This document shows positions 7,206 through 15,450 of a stretch of DNA of 50,193 nucleotides, piece by piece; positions within the stretch are counted from its first letter, which is position 1, and each line of letters begins with the position of its first letter. The stretch is from positions 1 through 50,193 of the forward strand of contig CAJTOW010000008.1 in assembly GCA_910577655.1 (NCBI GenBank), read 5' to 3'. A program made the translations under genes and the position numbers. Source of the stretch: an uncultured Lachnospiraceae bacterium. Its GTDB lineage: Bacteria > Bacillota > Clostridia > Lachnospirales > Lachnospiraceae. Below the pieces are notes generated by a model. It ran no database searches and was not told the origin of the DNA. It saw nothing but the letters and a program-made list of their open reading frames with translations.

Positions 7206-8553
7206 CTTTTCTCCCGTTATTCATTCTATTGTACAATATTCTATCCATCCGCTCATTAATACTGTCTGATATTCCATCAATCTGCAATGCGTCAATCAGC
7301 CCTCTCTTCCTACTGACAATATTCCTCGGACATCCTGTTTCCGAGGAGATAAAATATGCCCCCACAGAGCCGGATACCAACCGGAACTCCTTGCAAATCA
7401 CCGCATTCTCCGCACTTGTTTTCTTTTCATTTTCTCCGGAATAGATTAACAAATTAAACGCTGTAAGCATATAGGGACTATGTGTAGTAATAATCACCTG
7501 GCTTCCGTTGGAGTAAATCAGCAGCGCCGTCAACTGTGCAATCTTTTCCTGGGAATCCGGAAATAAATGTGACTCAGGCTCCTCAAAGACCAGAAATGTT
7601 TTTTCACTTTTTAGAATTGCCAGAAAAATAATATTCAGTGCCCAGACCACCTCTTGTTGTCCGGATGAACCAAACATTAACTTCACCCAGTGGTCTTTAT
7701 CATAAAAGAGCTTCTCCCCATCCTTATCATAAACATAATCCGCACGCAATATATCATGAATCAACTGACATGCCAGCTCTACATCCCTATTACGAATCTG
7801 GCCTTTCACTGTCTTCAGATAATTTTGCACGATCTCATTCAGCCTGGATCCAAAACTCGAACGCATATTCCGAATATATTGCGCAAACTCCTGTGTAATC
7901 AGATCTGTCTGTGAAATATCAACCTCATTATCCAGATCCCACCGTTCAGACAGTGGAACTCCCTTTGATGCAATACCATCCGGCAGGGTTGCCAGAAGAT
8001 TCCGGCCGGCTGGAATGTAAAGCAGCATATAATCGTCCCTGAATATTTGCTGAACCGTTCTTCTTGCTTTATCAATAAAACTTGTCTGCCCCAGAAAATT
8101 TACAGAAAAGGGATAATCACGGTTTTTTGCAGCAACACTTACTGCTTCCCGAATCATATTGCATATATCTTCCTTTAAAGCATTACTGAAGATAAATTTA
8201 GCATACCGGTCTTTATCCAGGCTAATTGTCACATAACGATCTGATTCCTTTTCGTAATCATAGCGGATCTTAAAGTCTTCCATGTGCTTGGTTGTTCCGA
8301 AGTAACCCAAAAATGGACGACGGATATATTTCAAAAAATTAACATATAATTCGGGTGTATAATAAAATTCCGTGCTTATAACTCTATCCAGATACTGCAG
8401 AAAATAATCTCTGATCTTCCTGCAAAAATATACTACTTTACTGAAAGTACTTTTTCCTGAAGCCTGGGGACCGATAAACACTTCCAGGCTTTTATCCAGA
8501 TCAATATCCATCTCACTTATAGGCCCAAATCTCTTTATAGCAACATGGCGCAT
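7195..8553 (-). CDS. AAA/ABC-type ATPase (AAA_15/OLD-like), likely defence-associated
   Basis: A 452-residue P-loop ATPase of the SMC/RecF/OLD type: Walker A GPQASGKST (28-36) behind an N-terminal strand MRHVAIKRFGPISEMDIDLD, a helical insert, IPAGRNLLATLP (about 180), signature-like FGSSGQQEVVWAL, Walker B FLVFEEPESHLFP (about 316-328) and the switch His in ITTHSPYML. No TOPRIM or nuclease domain is fused. The ATG at 8553 follows AAAGGAG by about nine bases; the longer reading adds nine residues. It starts 32 bases after the last glycosyltransferase gene and overlaps the PD-(D/E)xK-like gene by 11 bases. Such ATPases pair with effector nucleases in many phage-defence systems; the specific system is not identified. 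Confidence 0.8.
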   Translation of the reverse strand: MRHVAIKRFGPISEMDIDLDKSLEVFIGPQASGKSTFSKVVYFCRKIRDYFLQYLDRVISTEFYYTPELYVNFLKYIRRPFLGYFGTTKHMEDFKIRYDYEKESDRYVTISLDKDRYAKFIFSNALKEDICNMIREAVSVAAKNRDYPFSVNFLGQTSFIDKARRTVQQIFRDDYMLLYIPAGRNLLATLPDGIASKGVPLSERWDLDNEVDISQTDLITQEFAQYIRNMRSSFGSRLNEIVQNYLKTVKGQIRNRDVELACQLIHDILRADYVYDKDGEKLFYDKDHWVKLMFGSSGQQEVVWALNIIFLAILKSEKTFLVFEEPESHLFPDSQEKIAQLTALLIYSNGSQVIITTHSPYMLTAFNLLIYSGENEKKTSAENAVICKEFRLVSGSVGAYFISSETGCPRNIVSRKRGLIDALQIDGISDSINERMDRILYNRMNNGRKDDL

Positions 8554-8585
8554 TGCCAATGTCTCCTTTCTCCAAAACAAATAAT

Positions 8586-9476
8586 TTAGTCTTCCTTACC
8601 CCCAGTGCATACCCCAAACCTTGCCGCCACCCAAATCTCCACACGAATCCCCCAGAACCAGAGTCTGGCAAATACCTCCTGGAGCGGGTTTATATGAAGA
8701 TAATGCTTCATATAATAAAGCTCACTCTCCTCCCGCAGCCGCTGACGGCGCATCTGGCTGGTGAATGTCTTACTGATGGAGGCGGAATGCTCATGCCCAT
8801 AGCTGCAGTCCAGGCGCAGGATGCTGCGGTATCCCCTGGCCTTCATCCGATGGCCGAGAACCGCCTCCTCCTGGTACAAGAAGATCTCCTCGTCATAGCC
8901 ACCCGCCTCCAGGAACCGGGCGGCGTCCACCATCAGCATGGAGCCGTGAACCACATCCACATACATGGCCCGTCCCGTCTGGAACCGTGAATCAGGATAA
9001 TCAAAAAAACTCCCCAGCAGACGCCGGCTTACGGGCCCCATGGACAGAAGCTCTTTTGTAAAGCTCCGCAGAGGCCAGCCGTTGCGCAGGGTGCCGTATT
9101 GCCTGTCTTCCATTCTGGCGGTGACCACGGCTGCCTGGGGACGCTTCTCAAATGCCTGCAAAAGCTTTACAAGACAAGCTTCGGACACGGAGATATCAGG
9201 ATTGGCGATGAGCACATGGGTAGCCTGATTGTGGTTCACCGCATAACGGACCCCCAGATTATTGCCAGAGCCATAGCCGCCATTTGCTTTTGCACAGATC
9301 ACGGTCACCTTGTCATCTGCCAGAAGATGCAGGCGTTCTAAAGAGTCATCTGTGGAATGATTGTCCACCACCACGATCTGTTCCAGAATCTGGTAGTCGT
9401 GGATCTGGGCAATGAGGTTCTCCACAGTGGGGGCATCATTGTAATTGAGTATCACGCAGTTGAGCCTGGGTATCAT
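8586..9476 (-). CDS. Glycosyltransferase family 2 (rhamnosyltransferase-like)
   Basis: A 296-residue GT-A fold transferase. The N-terminal LNCVILNYNDAPTVENLI, IVVVDNHSTDDS and ICAKANGGYGSGNNLGVRYA are typical of GT2 enzymes of the rhamnosyltransferase/WbbL type; the metal-binding region is the NPDIS segment, and YDEEIFLYQEE is the catalytic-base region. No membrane segment is obvious, so it probably works on a lipid-linked or growing glycan at the cytoplasmic face. Its ATG overlaps the stop of the upstream GT2 gene by 4 bases (ATGA), indicating coupled translation within the polysaccharide operon. Confidence 0.88.
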   Translation of the reverse strand: MIPRLNCVILNYNDAPTVENLIAQIHDYQILEQIVVVDNHSTDDSLERLHLLADDKVTVICAKANGGYGSGNNLGVRYAVNHNQATHVLIANPDISVSEACLVKLLQAFEKRPQAAVVTARMEDRQYGTLRNGWPLRSFTKELLSMGPVSRRLLGSFFDYPDSRFQTGRAMYVDVVHGSMLMVDAARFLEAGGYDEEIFLYQEEAVLGHRMKARGYRSILRLDCSYGHEHSASISKTFTSQMRRQRLREESELYYMKHYLHINPLQEVFARLWFWGIRVEIWVAARFGVCTGGKED

Positions 9477-10516
9477 TTTGCTGTTCCTTTCTGTCCGTCC
9501 TTTCTCCTATGGGGAATCGTCAGACACATAGCCAGGGTCTGAACAGGGGAGGTCTTATAAAACTGATTTTTCACAATGCTGACCAGTCTGGCCGGAGGTG
9601 TCTGCCGGGGAAGAGTAAGAAATGCCTTCAGCACCTTCTTCTGCTCCCTGGTCAGCTTATCATGGAACCTCTGGTCAAAGGCAGCAGCCTGGGCCAGCAT
9701 ACGCCAGTAGTTTTCCTGCACCTTTCTCTGGCGGCGAAGACGGTCTGCCAGTTCTCTGGCACTGCCGATGGCTGCAGCTCCCACCAGATTCTGGTCATGC
9801 TGCCGGTACTGGCTGAGAGGGCGCCTGACACAGCTGATCGTGCCGAAGCAGGATGCTGCCAGAGCGATCCACCAGTCATGCATGCAGCATGCCCTGGGCC
9901 GGGGCCAGACCAGGTTTAAAAGTGCCCTGTTCATCATCAGCGCGCCTCCTGTAACCGGGTTCTCCACCAGAATCTCCGGAAACATCACCCGCCCCGGATT
10001 GCAGCGGGCATAGGCAAAAAAGCTGGGGCTGATCTGCTCCAGCTTATAATCTGACACCTCCATATCCGAATGAACCAGCACCGGATGATCTGTCCCCAGC
10101 CGTGCTTCCAGCCTCCTGATCCTCCCCAGAAGAGTCTCCACTTTATCCGGGAACCATACATCGTCCTGGTCGCTGAGGAGTATGTAGGCACAGGCCTCAT
10201 CCTGAAATGCCACAGAAAGGAGCCAGAAGAAATTGTCGGCGGCCGGACTGGAAAAGGCGGATGCTCCTTCTGTCTGCGGTTTTCTATGGTACCGCAGGGA
10301 AATCCGCTCCGGATACATTTCCTGGTAATCCTCCAGGATCCTTTGAGTGCCGTCAGTGGAACCATCATCAGAGATAATGATTCGGACCGGAACCGTCTGG
10401 CTTAAAATCGAGTCCAGCTGCTGCCTGACATAGGCTTTCCCCTGATAGGTTGCCATAAGAACTGTGACAGGCATTTCCTCATGAACCTTTTTTACTTCTA
10501 TATTTTCAGATTTCAT
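9473..10516 (-). CDS. Glycosyltransferase family 2
   Basis: A 347-residue GT2 enzyme with VTVLMATYQGKAYVRQQLDSI, IIISDDGSTDGTQ (first Asp pair) and LLSDQDDVWFPDK (DxD-like metal site), the pattern of rhamnosyl- and galactosyltransferases of capsular and O-antigen loci. TGGAGGTTGA directly precedes the ATG at 10516. It lies 78 bases after the GT8 gene and overlaps the next GT2 gene by 4 bases. The sugar donor cannot be read from sequence; UDP-galactofuranose or a rhamnose donor fits the presence of Glf upstream. Confidence 0.88.
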   Translation of the reverse strand: MKSENIEVKKVHEEMPVTVLMATYQGKAYVRQQLDSILSQTVPVRIIISDDGSTDGTQRILEDYQEMYPERISLRYHRKPQTEGASAFSSPAADNFFWLLSVAFQDEACAYILLSDQDDVWFPDKVETLLGRIRRLEARLGTDHPVLVHSDMEVSDYKLEQISPSFFAYARCNPGRVMFPEILVENPVTGGALMMNRALLNLVWPRPRACCMHDWWIALAASCFGTISCVRRPLSQYRQHDQNLVGAAAIGSARELADRLRRQRKVQENYWRMLAQAAAFDQRFHDKLTREQKKVLKAFLTLPRQTPPARLVSIVKNQFYKTSPVQTLAMCLTIPHRRKDGQKGTAK

Positions 10517-10594
10517 TCAACCTCCAACACGCTGCCCTTATGCCTTCTTCCATGGAGCCTGCACTCATTCTACGGTAGCCGGCGTCCTGCAAAT

Positions 10595-11569
10595 CTATTG
10601 TTTACGTTCTCCCAGCATCCGCATCCCTATCCTTTTCCCAATCTCCCACCTGAGGGCCGGACAAATGACAGTTATATAATCCAGCATATGATAGGCCAGC
10701 ATATAGAGCCGTTTGCCTTTTTCCCTTGGAGTTTTTGCCCATCTGGTCCGGGCCAGATACCTGTCATAGGCCAGACGGTAATGGTTCAGATTGCCGGCGA
10801 TCCAGGGACGTTCGTCTCCCATATAATGGAGGATCACCGGATGTTTCTTCGCCTGGGTGAACTGCTTCTGCGGCACCTCCTTATAGACCGGCGCGTAGGC
10901 AGTCAGCGCCTTATAGGAGAAATACCGGTAATTGGGGAAAAAATTGTATCTGGGCGGCAGGGTGCGGATCCGGCCCTTCAGAACATGATTGATCACATCC
11001 TGGTCATTGGCCGGCAGACTGCCGCCTTGAGACTGGTAATACTCCATCATCCTCTTTCCCAGATGTTCCTGCCGCCAGACTGCCAGATCAATCAGAAGCA
11101 TCCCGGCATTGTAGTAGGGATCCTCCCTGGAAAGGCCGATGATCTCCTTCACCTGGCGGTAGATGGTCGGCTCCTGGACGGCGCCTGCTACCATGGCCCC
11201 TAAAGGTGTCTTCCACAGATGCTTCAGACTGCAAAGCACCACGGTGTCGCAGTCCAGATAGATACACCGTTCCACTGTCTGCGGGAGCATTTCCCCAATA
11301 AAGAGACGGCCCAGGGTACTTATGTCGAAGCGTCCGGTATCCACCGGAAAGGGGATGCGCTCCTTTAAGCCGTCAAGAGCCGCATAGTGAATCGTCCGGC
11401 AATAACGGCGGGCAATAGCATCCAGCTTCCGGCGGCTGTCACTGCTGATCCCTGTATCCAGAATGTAGACATCTATCCCAGGGGCATCCTGGTTGCTGTC
11501 AAACAGAGAGCACAGGGAGACACCCAGATGGCGGGCGTAATGGTCATTGGATGCGTAGATGATATTCAT
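10595..11569 (-). CDS. Glycosyltransferase family 8 (LgtC/GspA-like)
   Basis: A 324-residue retaining GT8 enzyme. It starts MNIIYASNDHYARHLGVSL, has the nucleotide-sugar/metal motif YLDCDTVVL (DxD), a second motif NAGMLLIDLAVWR, and HYMGDERPW (the C-terminal metal-ligand His region). The family transfers galactose or glucose from UDP-sugars, usually onto lipooligosaccharide, wall polymer or glycoprotein. AAAGGA lies ten bases ahead of the ATG. It follows glf by 89 bases in the same operon. Confidence 0.88.
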   Translation of the reverse strand: MNIIYASNDHYARHLGVSLCSLFDSNQDAPGIDVYILDTGISSDSRRKLDAIARRYCRTIHYAALDGLKERIPFPVDTGRFDISTLGRLFIGEMLPQTVERCIYLDCDTVVLCSLKHLWKTPLGAMVAGAVQEPTIYRQVKEIIGLSREDPYYNAGMLLIDLAVWRQEHLGKRMMEYYQSQGGSLPANDQDVINHVLKGRIRTLPPRYNFFPNYRYFSYKALTAYAPVYKEVPQKQFTQAKKHPVILHYMGDERPWIAGNLNHYRLAYDRYLARTRWAKTPREKGKRLYMLAYHMLDYITVICPALRWEIGKRIGMRMLGERKQ

Positions 11570-11658
11570 ACAATCTTTGTCCTTTTCTGCATACTATGGC
11601 ATTCAAACAAGTATCTTCCTTCCTCCAAAAAGGCATAGGGGCCAGGAAACTTTAGGCA

Positions 11659-12756
11659 TCAGAATTCTTCTGCTGTCCGTGCCAGGGCGGAGGCGATCAC
11701 CTTGTCCATGTCATAGTATTTGTACTCGGCAAGGCGCCCTCCGAAAATCACGTGGGTCTCCCTGGCTGCCAGCTGGGCGTACTTCTGGTAGAGGGCCTGG
11801 TTCTTCTCATCGTTGACCGGATAGTAAGCCTCCATCCCTTCCTGCCAGTCAGCCGGATATTCACGGGTAATAACCGTCCTGGGCTGGGTGCCAAATTCAA
11901 AATGCTTGTGCTCTATGACACGGGTGTAGGGAGTCTCCCGGTCCGTGTAGTTCACCACTGCAACGCCCTGGTGGTTCTCCTCATCCAGAATCTCAGTCTC
12001 AAACCGCAGGCTGCGGTACTCCAGCCTGCCAAACTGGCAGCGGAAATAGGCGTCAATAGTACCGGTATAGACGATCTTCTCCCCCAGGGAATCATAGTGC
12101 TCTTTATTCTCCAGATAATCCACCCCGGTCTCGATATCACAGCCCTCAAACAGCTTGTCAATGATCACATTGTAGCCGCCGATGGGGATCCCCTGGTACA
12201 GATCGTTGAAATAATTGTTGTCGTAGGTGAACCGTACCGGGAGACGCTTGATAATAAAGGCCGGAAGCTCCTTACAGTCCCGGCCCCACTGTTTCTCCGT
12301 GTAGCCCTTCACCAGCTTCTGGTAGATATCGGTGCCCACCAGGCTGATGGCCTGCTCCTCTAAGTTGGACGGCTCCCCGGTGACCGCCTTCTTCTGCTCC
12401 TCAATGATGGCCCTGGCCTGGGCCGGAGTGCTGATGCCCCACATTTTGCTGAAGGTATTCATATTAAAAGGCATGTTGTACATCTCACCCTTATAATTAG
12501 CCACCGGACTGTTGGTATAGCGGTTGAACTCGGCCAGCCGGGTCACATAGTCCCACACAGTCCGGTCGCTGGTGTGGAAAATGTGGGCGCCATAACGGTG
12601 GACATGAATCCCCTCCATATCCTCACAGTATACATTTCCGCCGATGTGGTCACGCTTTTCCACCACCAGACAGGTCTTGCCGTGCTTTCTGGCCTCGTAT
12701 GCCCATACTCCTGCGTATAATCCGCTTCCTACCAGTACATAATCGTATTTTTTCAT
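11659..12756 (-). CDS. glf: UDP-galactopyranose mutase
   Basis: Converts UDP-galactopyranose to UDP-galactofuranose, an FADH2-dependent reaction that supplies galactofuranose to surface glycans. Read from the ATG at 12756 the protein is 365 residues, the normal family length. MKKYDYVLVGSGLYAGVWA contains the FAD-binding GxGxxA/G turn, followed by CLVVEKRDHIGGN, HRYGAHIFHTSD, the substrate-site region YTEKQWG and the C-terminal FGGRLAEYKYYDMD. AAAGGAA lies about five bases ahead of this ATG, so independent initiation is possible. The reading frame is also open upstream into a GIY-YIG domain (separate entry). Three glycosyltransferases follow, so the operon makes a galactofuranose-containing polysaccharide. 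Confidence 0.95.
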   Translation of the reverse strand: MKKYDYVLVGSGLYAGVWAYEARKHGKTCLVVEKRDHIGGNVYCEDMEGIHVHRYGAHIFHTSDRTVWDYVTRLAEFNRYTNSPVANYKGEMYNMPFNMNTFSKMWGISTPAQARAIIEEQKKAVTGEPSNLEEQAISLVGTDIYQKLVKGYTEKQWGRDCKELPAFIIKRLPVRFTYDNNYFNDLYQGIPIGGYNVIIDKLFEGCDIETGVDYLENKEHYDSLGEKIVYTGTIDAYFRCQFGRLEYRSLRFETEILDEENHQGVAVVNYTDRETPYTRVIEHKHFEFGTQPRTVITREYPADWQEGMEAYYPVNDEKNQALYQKYAQLAARETHVIFGGRLAEYKYYDMDKVIASALARTAEEF

Positions 12757-13053
12757 GTCGGTTCCTTTCTTCTGTCCAAATATTCTACACAACGCCAGCT
12801 TCTCCTGCCGGGTCAGCTGCTTGATGGCCCATTCACGCTGCATGGCCTCCTGCTTCGTGGCAAAGGTCTCATAGTACACCAGCTCCACCGGCCGGCGGCT
12901 CCGGGTATACCTGGCCCCCTTCCCCTGGTTGTGGGCCAGAAGACGGTCCTTGAGGGAGTTTGTCCAGCCGCAGTACAGAGTACCGTCGGCACAGCGGAGG
13001 ATGTAGGTGAAATTCTGCTTTTTTTCTGTTTCCTGTGCTTCATCTGCTTTCAT
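11659..13053 (-). CDS. GIY-YIG nuclease domain open in frame into Glf (possible fusion ORF)
   Basis: From an ATG at 13053 (GGGAGG five bases ahead) a 99-residue GIY-YIG segment is encoded, then the frame continues without a stop into glf, giving a possible 464-residue protein. The GIY-YIG part has TYILRCADGTLYCGW, the Arg/His segment DRLLAHNQGKGARYT and the catalytic Glu in AMQREWAIKQLTRQEK, as in small stand-alone UvrC-type domain proteins (YhbQ-like). Such proteins normally end about where KLALCRIFGQKKGTD joins Glf, so loss of a stop codon would explain the arrangement. It could be a real bifunctional fusion, or two proteins made by internal initiation at 12756. A sequencing error that removes the stop cannot be excluded. 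Confidence 0.7.
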   Translation of the reverse strand: MKADEAQETEKKQNFTYILRCADGTLYCGWTNSLKDRLLAHNQGKGARYTRSRRPVELVYYETFATKQEAMQREWAIKQLTRQEKLALCRIFGQKKGTDMKKYDYVLVGSGLYAGVWAYEARKHGKTCLVVEKRDHIGGNVYCEDMEGIHVHRYGAHIFHTSDRTVWDYVTRLAEFNRYTNSPVANYKGEMYNMPFNMNTFSKMWGISTPAQARAIIEEQKKAVTGEPSNLEEQAISLVGTDIYQKLVKGYTEKQWGRDCKELPAFIIKRLPVRFTYDNNYFNDLYQGIPIGGYNVIIDKLFEGCDIETGVDYLENKEHYDSLGEKIVYTGTIDAYFRCQFGRLEYRSLRFETEILDEENHQGVAVVNYTDRETPYTRVIEHKHFEFGTQPRTVITREYPADWQEGMEAYYPVNDEKNQALYQKYAQLAARETHVIFGGRLAEYKYYDMDKVIASALARTAEEF

Positions 13054-13106
13054 TGCTGCCTCCCGGGAATGTACAAAACGAAGCTTTTGATCATAATTAA
13101 TTATGC

Positions 13107-13192
13107 CATGCCCGACAGATGGAGGATGTTTCCCATCTGTCGGGCATGCCGTTCTTTGCAAATATTATATGCTATTTCCAATACAATTACAA
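13107..13192 (-). promoter_or_regulatory. Promoter and leader hairpin of the glf-glycosyltransferase operon
   Basis: On the minus strand a -35 TTGTAA (13187-13192) and consensus -10 TATAAT (13164-13169) are separated by 17 bp, giving a start near 13157. The leader then contains a perfect 16-bp hairpin (13107-13122 with 13133-13148, 10-base loop) before the ribosome site at about 13060. No U-run follows the hairpin, so it is more likely an RNA-stability or protein-binding element than an attenuator. Confidence 0.6.
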
Positions 13193-13601
13193 GGTACAAT
13201 CTTTACTGTTCATGGGATGGATGTTCCGAGGGGGATCTGAACTGTTGCGAAATCCGGCTCCTGGACACTATGTAGGCGTCATTGGTGCTTGCAAGTTCAC
13301 CAATGACGCCCAGGTTGCCCTGATCTATTTAAAGCACCAGCTGAATGCGGGTTCTCTCATGACGGGGCTTATTATTCCAGGAAAATGCATATTCCCTGCA
13401 CTGTCAATCTGGTTATAGGAAGCCGTTTTGGCTTCCTATAATTATAGTATATCCGTTCCGCCCAAAAACGTGACAGGGAATTTTTAACGTTTCATTCAAA
13501 CATTTGGCACACTATGGCATACCCCAAAAATGTCTCTGGCACTTTTCCGGCATACTGTGACATGCTGCCGAAATATCCCTGACACATCCGGGCTTTGGCT
13601 C
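13193..13601. other. Intergenic stretch with hairpins and REP-like copy B
   Basis: No gene is supported here. GGGGATCTGAACTGTTGC (13231-13247 and the base before) is a half copy of the REP-like family. GGCGTCATTGGTG (13275-13287) pairs perfectly with 13298-13310. TATAGGAAGCC (13414-13424) pairs perfectly with 13430-13440 around loop GTTTT and may end the SipL-like transcript coming from the right, although no clear T-run follows. The remainder (13441-13601) shows no recognisable signal. Confidence 0.5.
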
Positions 13602-15182
13602 TCACGCCTCCGGAATCTCTTTCAGCAGGATCAGACTGTCCCCTGGCACAATCATCCCCGAGGTCTTTCCGTTCATTTCCAGAATGGTGTTCCCGGTGGT
13701 GCGGAAGCGTTTTGCAATGTCCCAGAGGTTGTCGCCTTCCTGAACCAGGTAGCCGACGATGCCGGGCATCTGCTGCATCCGTTTCTCGTCCAAAGGCTCT
13801 AATTCCACCTGCCGGATCACATTCTGCTTCACCGGCTGGAGAACCAGAAGATCCAGGGATACCACAGCCTTGATCTCCACATTGTCGCCGCCGGTCATGA
13901 CCGCGGTCAGCTGCTCAAAGCCTGGTTCCAGATACCAGATGCTGTCCTTCTGGATGCCTGGTACCTCAGCCTCATAATGGAAGGGCAAAAGCTCTGTGTG
14001 AACCTGCACCGGCTCCCGGTCATCATCCGTCAGATACAGCACCCGTACCTCCAGAACTCCGTCCAGTACCAGGGCATCCTCTTCCACGTAAGTGTCATCC
14101 AGCTTCACGGTTCCCGTGCTGTGGCATACCTGCAGAACCCGACGGTGCCCGGAGATGGGCACCTTCTGGGCCAGCTTGCATTTCCCTGTATTCTTCATAA
14201 GGATCCGGTCAAAGACTGCCTCATCGGCATCAATCTTCAGCTCGTAATTGGTGGCATAGAGATCGCTTAAAAATTCCAGCTCCCGCTCTTCATACAGCCG
14301 TACATCCAGCTCCATGACCGCGTCCACCTCTACCTCCCGCATCTCTCCGTCATAGTCCGGCTTCTCCTCCAGGCCCTTGTGAACCAGGCGGACCGATATG
14401 GTGGGGATCATTTCCTCCACTGCCCCCTGCATCTCGATCTCTCCTGAGAAGGGCAGGCTTTCCTCCAGCCACTGGAGGGTTGTGCTCTCCCCTTCCCCCT
14501 CATAGGCGATGAAGATCATCAGGGTTCCCTCCAGATGGATCTGGCTATCCAGGGGACGGGTGGATACTCCGCTCAGACGCATTTCCGTCCACAGGATCCG
14601 GTCAATGGCCGGTTTGTTGCCGGAGAGGGTGATCACATCCTTGAGCCGGTAGGTGTCCTTCCGGCGCAGGGCAATGGCAGCCACATCTACTTTATCTTTC
14701 AGCAGCTCCATATTAGGCGCCGCTTTTCCCTCTGCCGGGTTGCAGCGCACATCCTCTGCCGCTTCTGTATCAAACAGCTCCTCTGCCTTGACCTCCAGCA
14801 TAATAATTGCCTTCACGCTCAGTTTCCGGGAGTTGATCATCTCTGTGTTCAGGTCCTCAAGCTGCCAGGTGACACTGACGTAATTCTTATCCTCCAGCCC
14901 GGGGACATTGACATTTTCCTCAAAGGGGATCAGACCGCCCAGGGTCTGAAGCCCCCCTTCCTCTTTCCGGTACAGCACGTGGAAATCAAGCTTTCCACGG
15001 ACAATGGCCCTCTCATTCTGGATCTTCACCGGCTCCAGCTGCAGCTCCCCGGCATCCAGGATCACCTCTGCCATGTCATTCATGGTGTCCGGCACAATGA
15101 AATCATCATCCAGGGTGATCTGTGTCTCCACCCGGTTCTTCCACCGGTTCATATGTATATTCTGCTTCACCAGCTCCAACAT
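13602..15182 (-). CDS. sipL: SipL-like spore morphogenetic protein (DUF3794/SPOCS repeats and LysM)
   Basis: A 526-residue soluble protein with repeated DUF3794 (SPOCS) beta-rich units through residues 1-450 (for example KIQNERAIVRGKLDFHVLY and EDALVLDGVLEVRVLYL). A C-terminal LysM domain (about 470-520: YLVQEGDNLWDIAKRF...GDSLILL) follows. This is the architecture of SipL, which in Clostridioides difficile binds SpoIVA and ties the coat basement layer to the forespore. AAGGTGG lies eight bases before the ATG at 15182. It is monocistronic; flanking hairpins separate it from pgcA and glf. It would be expressed in the mother cell (sigma-E), but no confident sigma-E promoter was identified. Other DUF3794 coat proteins are the alternative. 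Confidence 0.82.
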   Translation of the reverse strand: MLELVKQNIHMNRWKNRVETQITLDDDFIVPDTMNDMAEVILDAGELQLEPVKIQNERAIVRGKLDFHVLYRKEEGGLQTLGGLIPFEENVNVPGLEDKNYVSVTWQLEDLNTEMINSRKLSVKAIIMLEVKAEELFDTEAAEDVRCNPAEGKAAPNMELLKDKVDVAAIALRRKDTYRLKDVITLSGNKPAIDRILWTEMRLSGVSTRPLDSQIHLEGTLMIFIAYEGEGESTTLQWLEESLPFSGEIEMQGAVEEMIPTISVRLVHKGLEEKPDYDGEMREVEVDAVMELDVRLYEERELEFLSDLYATNYELKIDADEAVFDRILMKNTGKCKLAQKVPISGHRRVLQVCHSTGTVKLDDTYVEEDALVLDGVLEVRVLYLTDDDREPVQVHTELLPFHYEAEVPGIQKDSIWYLEPGFEQLTAVMTGGDNVEIKAVVSLDLLVLQPVKQNVIRQVELEPLDEKRMQQMPGIVGYLVQEGDNLWDIAKRFRTTGNTILEMNGKTSGMIVPGDSLILLKEIPEA

Positions 15183-15311
15183 AAAAGCACCCACCTTAAC
15201 TTTCTATTTTCCGGTTCATAGGCCAGCACGGAGCATGTCGACAATTCTGCACCGGCGCCGTTCTCCATAGAAAGTTTATGTGGATGCTTCAGGATTTATG
15301 CCCATCCGGAT

Positions 15312-15354
15312 AAAAACCATAAAACAGCGCCTATGCAGTCTCCTGCATAAGCGC
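15312..15354 (-). terminator. Rho-independent terminator of the phosphoglucomutase gene
   Basis: A 12-bp stem (15327-15338 with 15343-15354, one G-U pair) with loop TCTC is followed on the minus strand by TGTTTTATGGTTTTTA. The 256-base gap up to 15450 also holds a smaller hairpin (15364-15369 with 15376-15381) and a GC-rich GCCGG stretch at about 15406-15420, but no gene. Confidence 0.8.
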
Positions 15355-15450
15355 CATTCCTTAACAGCCCCACAAGGCTGTCCTCTATTATAAATATTGC
15401 TGTCTGCCGGCCCCGGCAGGCAGTCGCCTGGGCCGCCATTTTCAATCAGC

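Noticed and set aside
6944..7444. Plus-strand reading across the ATPase/PD-(D/E)xK-like pair
   Set aside because: It lies opposite two better supported genes with ribosome sites and clear motifs, and reads as hydrophobic shadow sequence.
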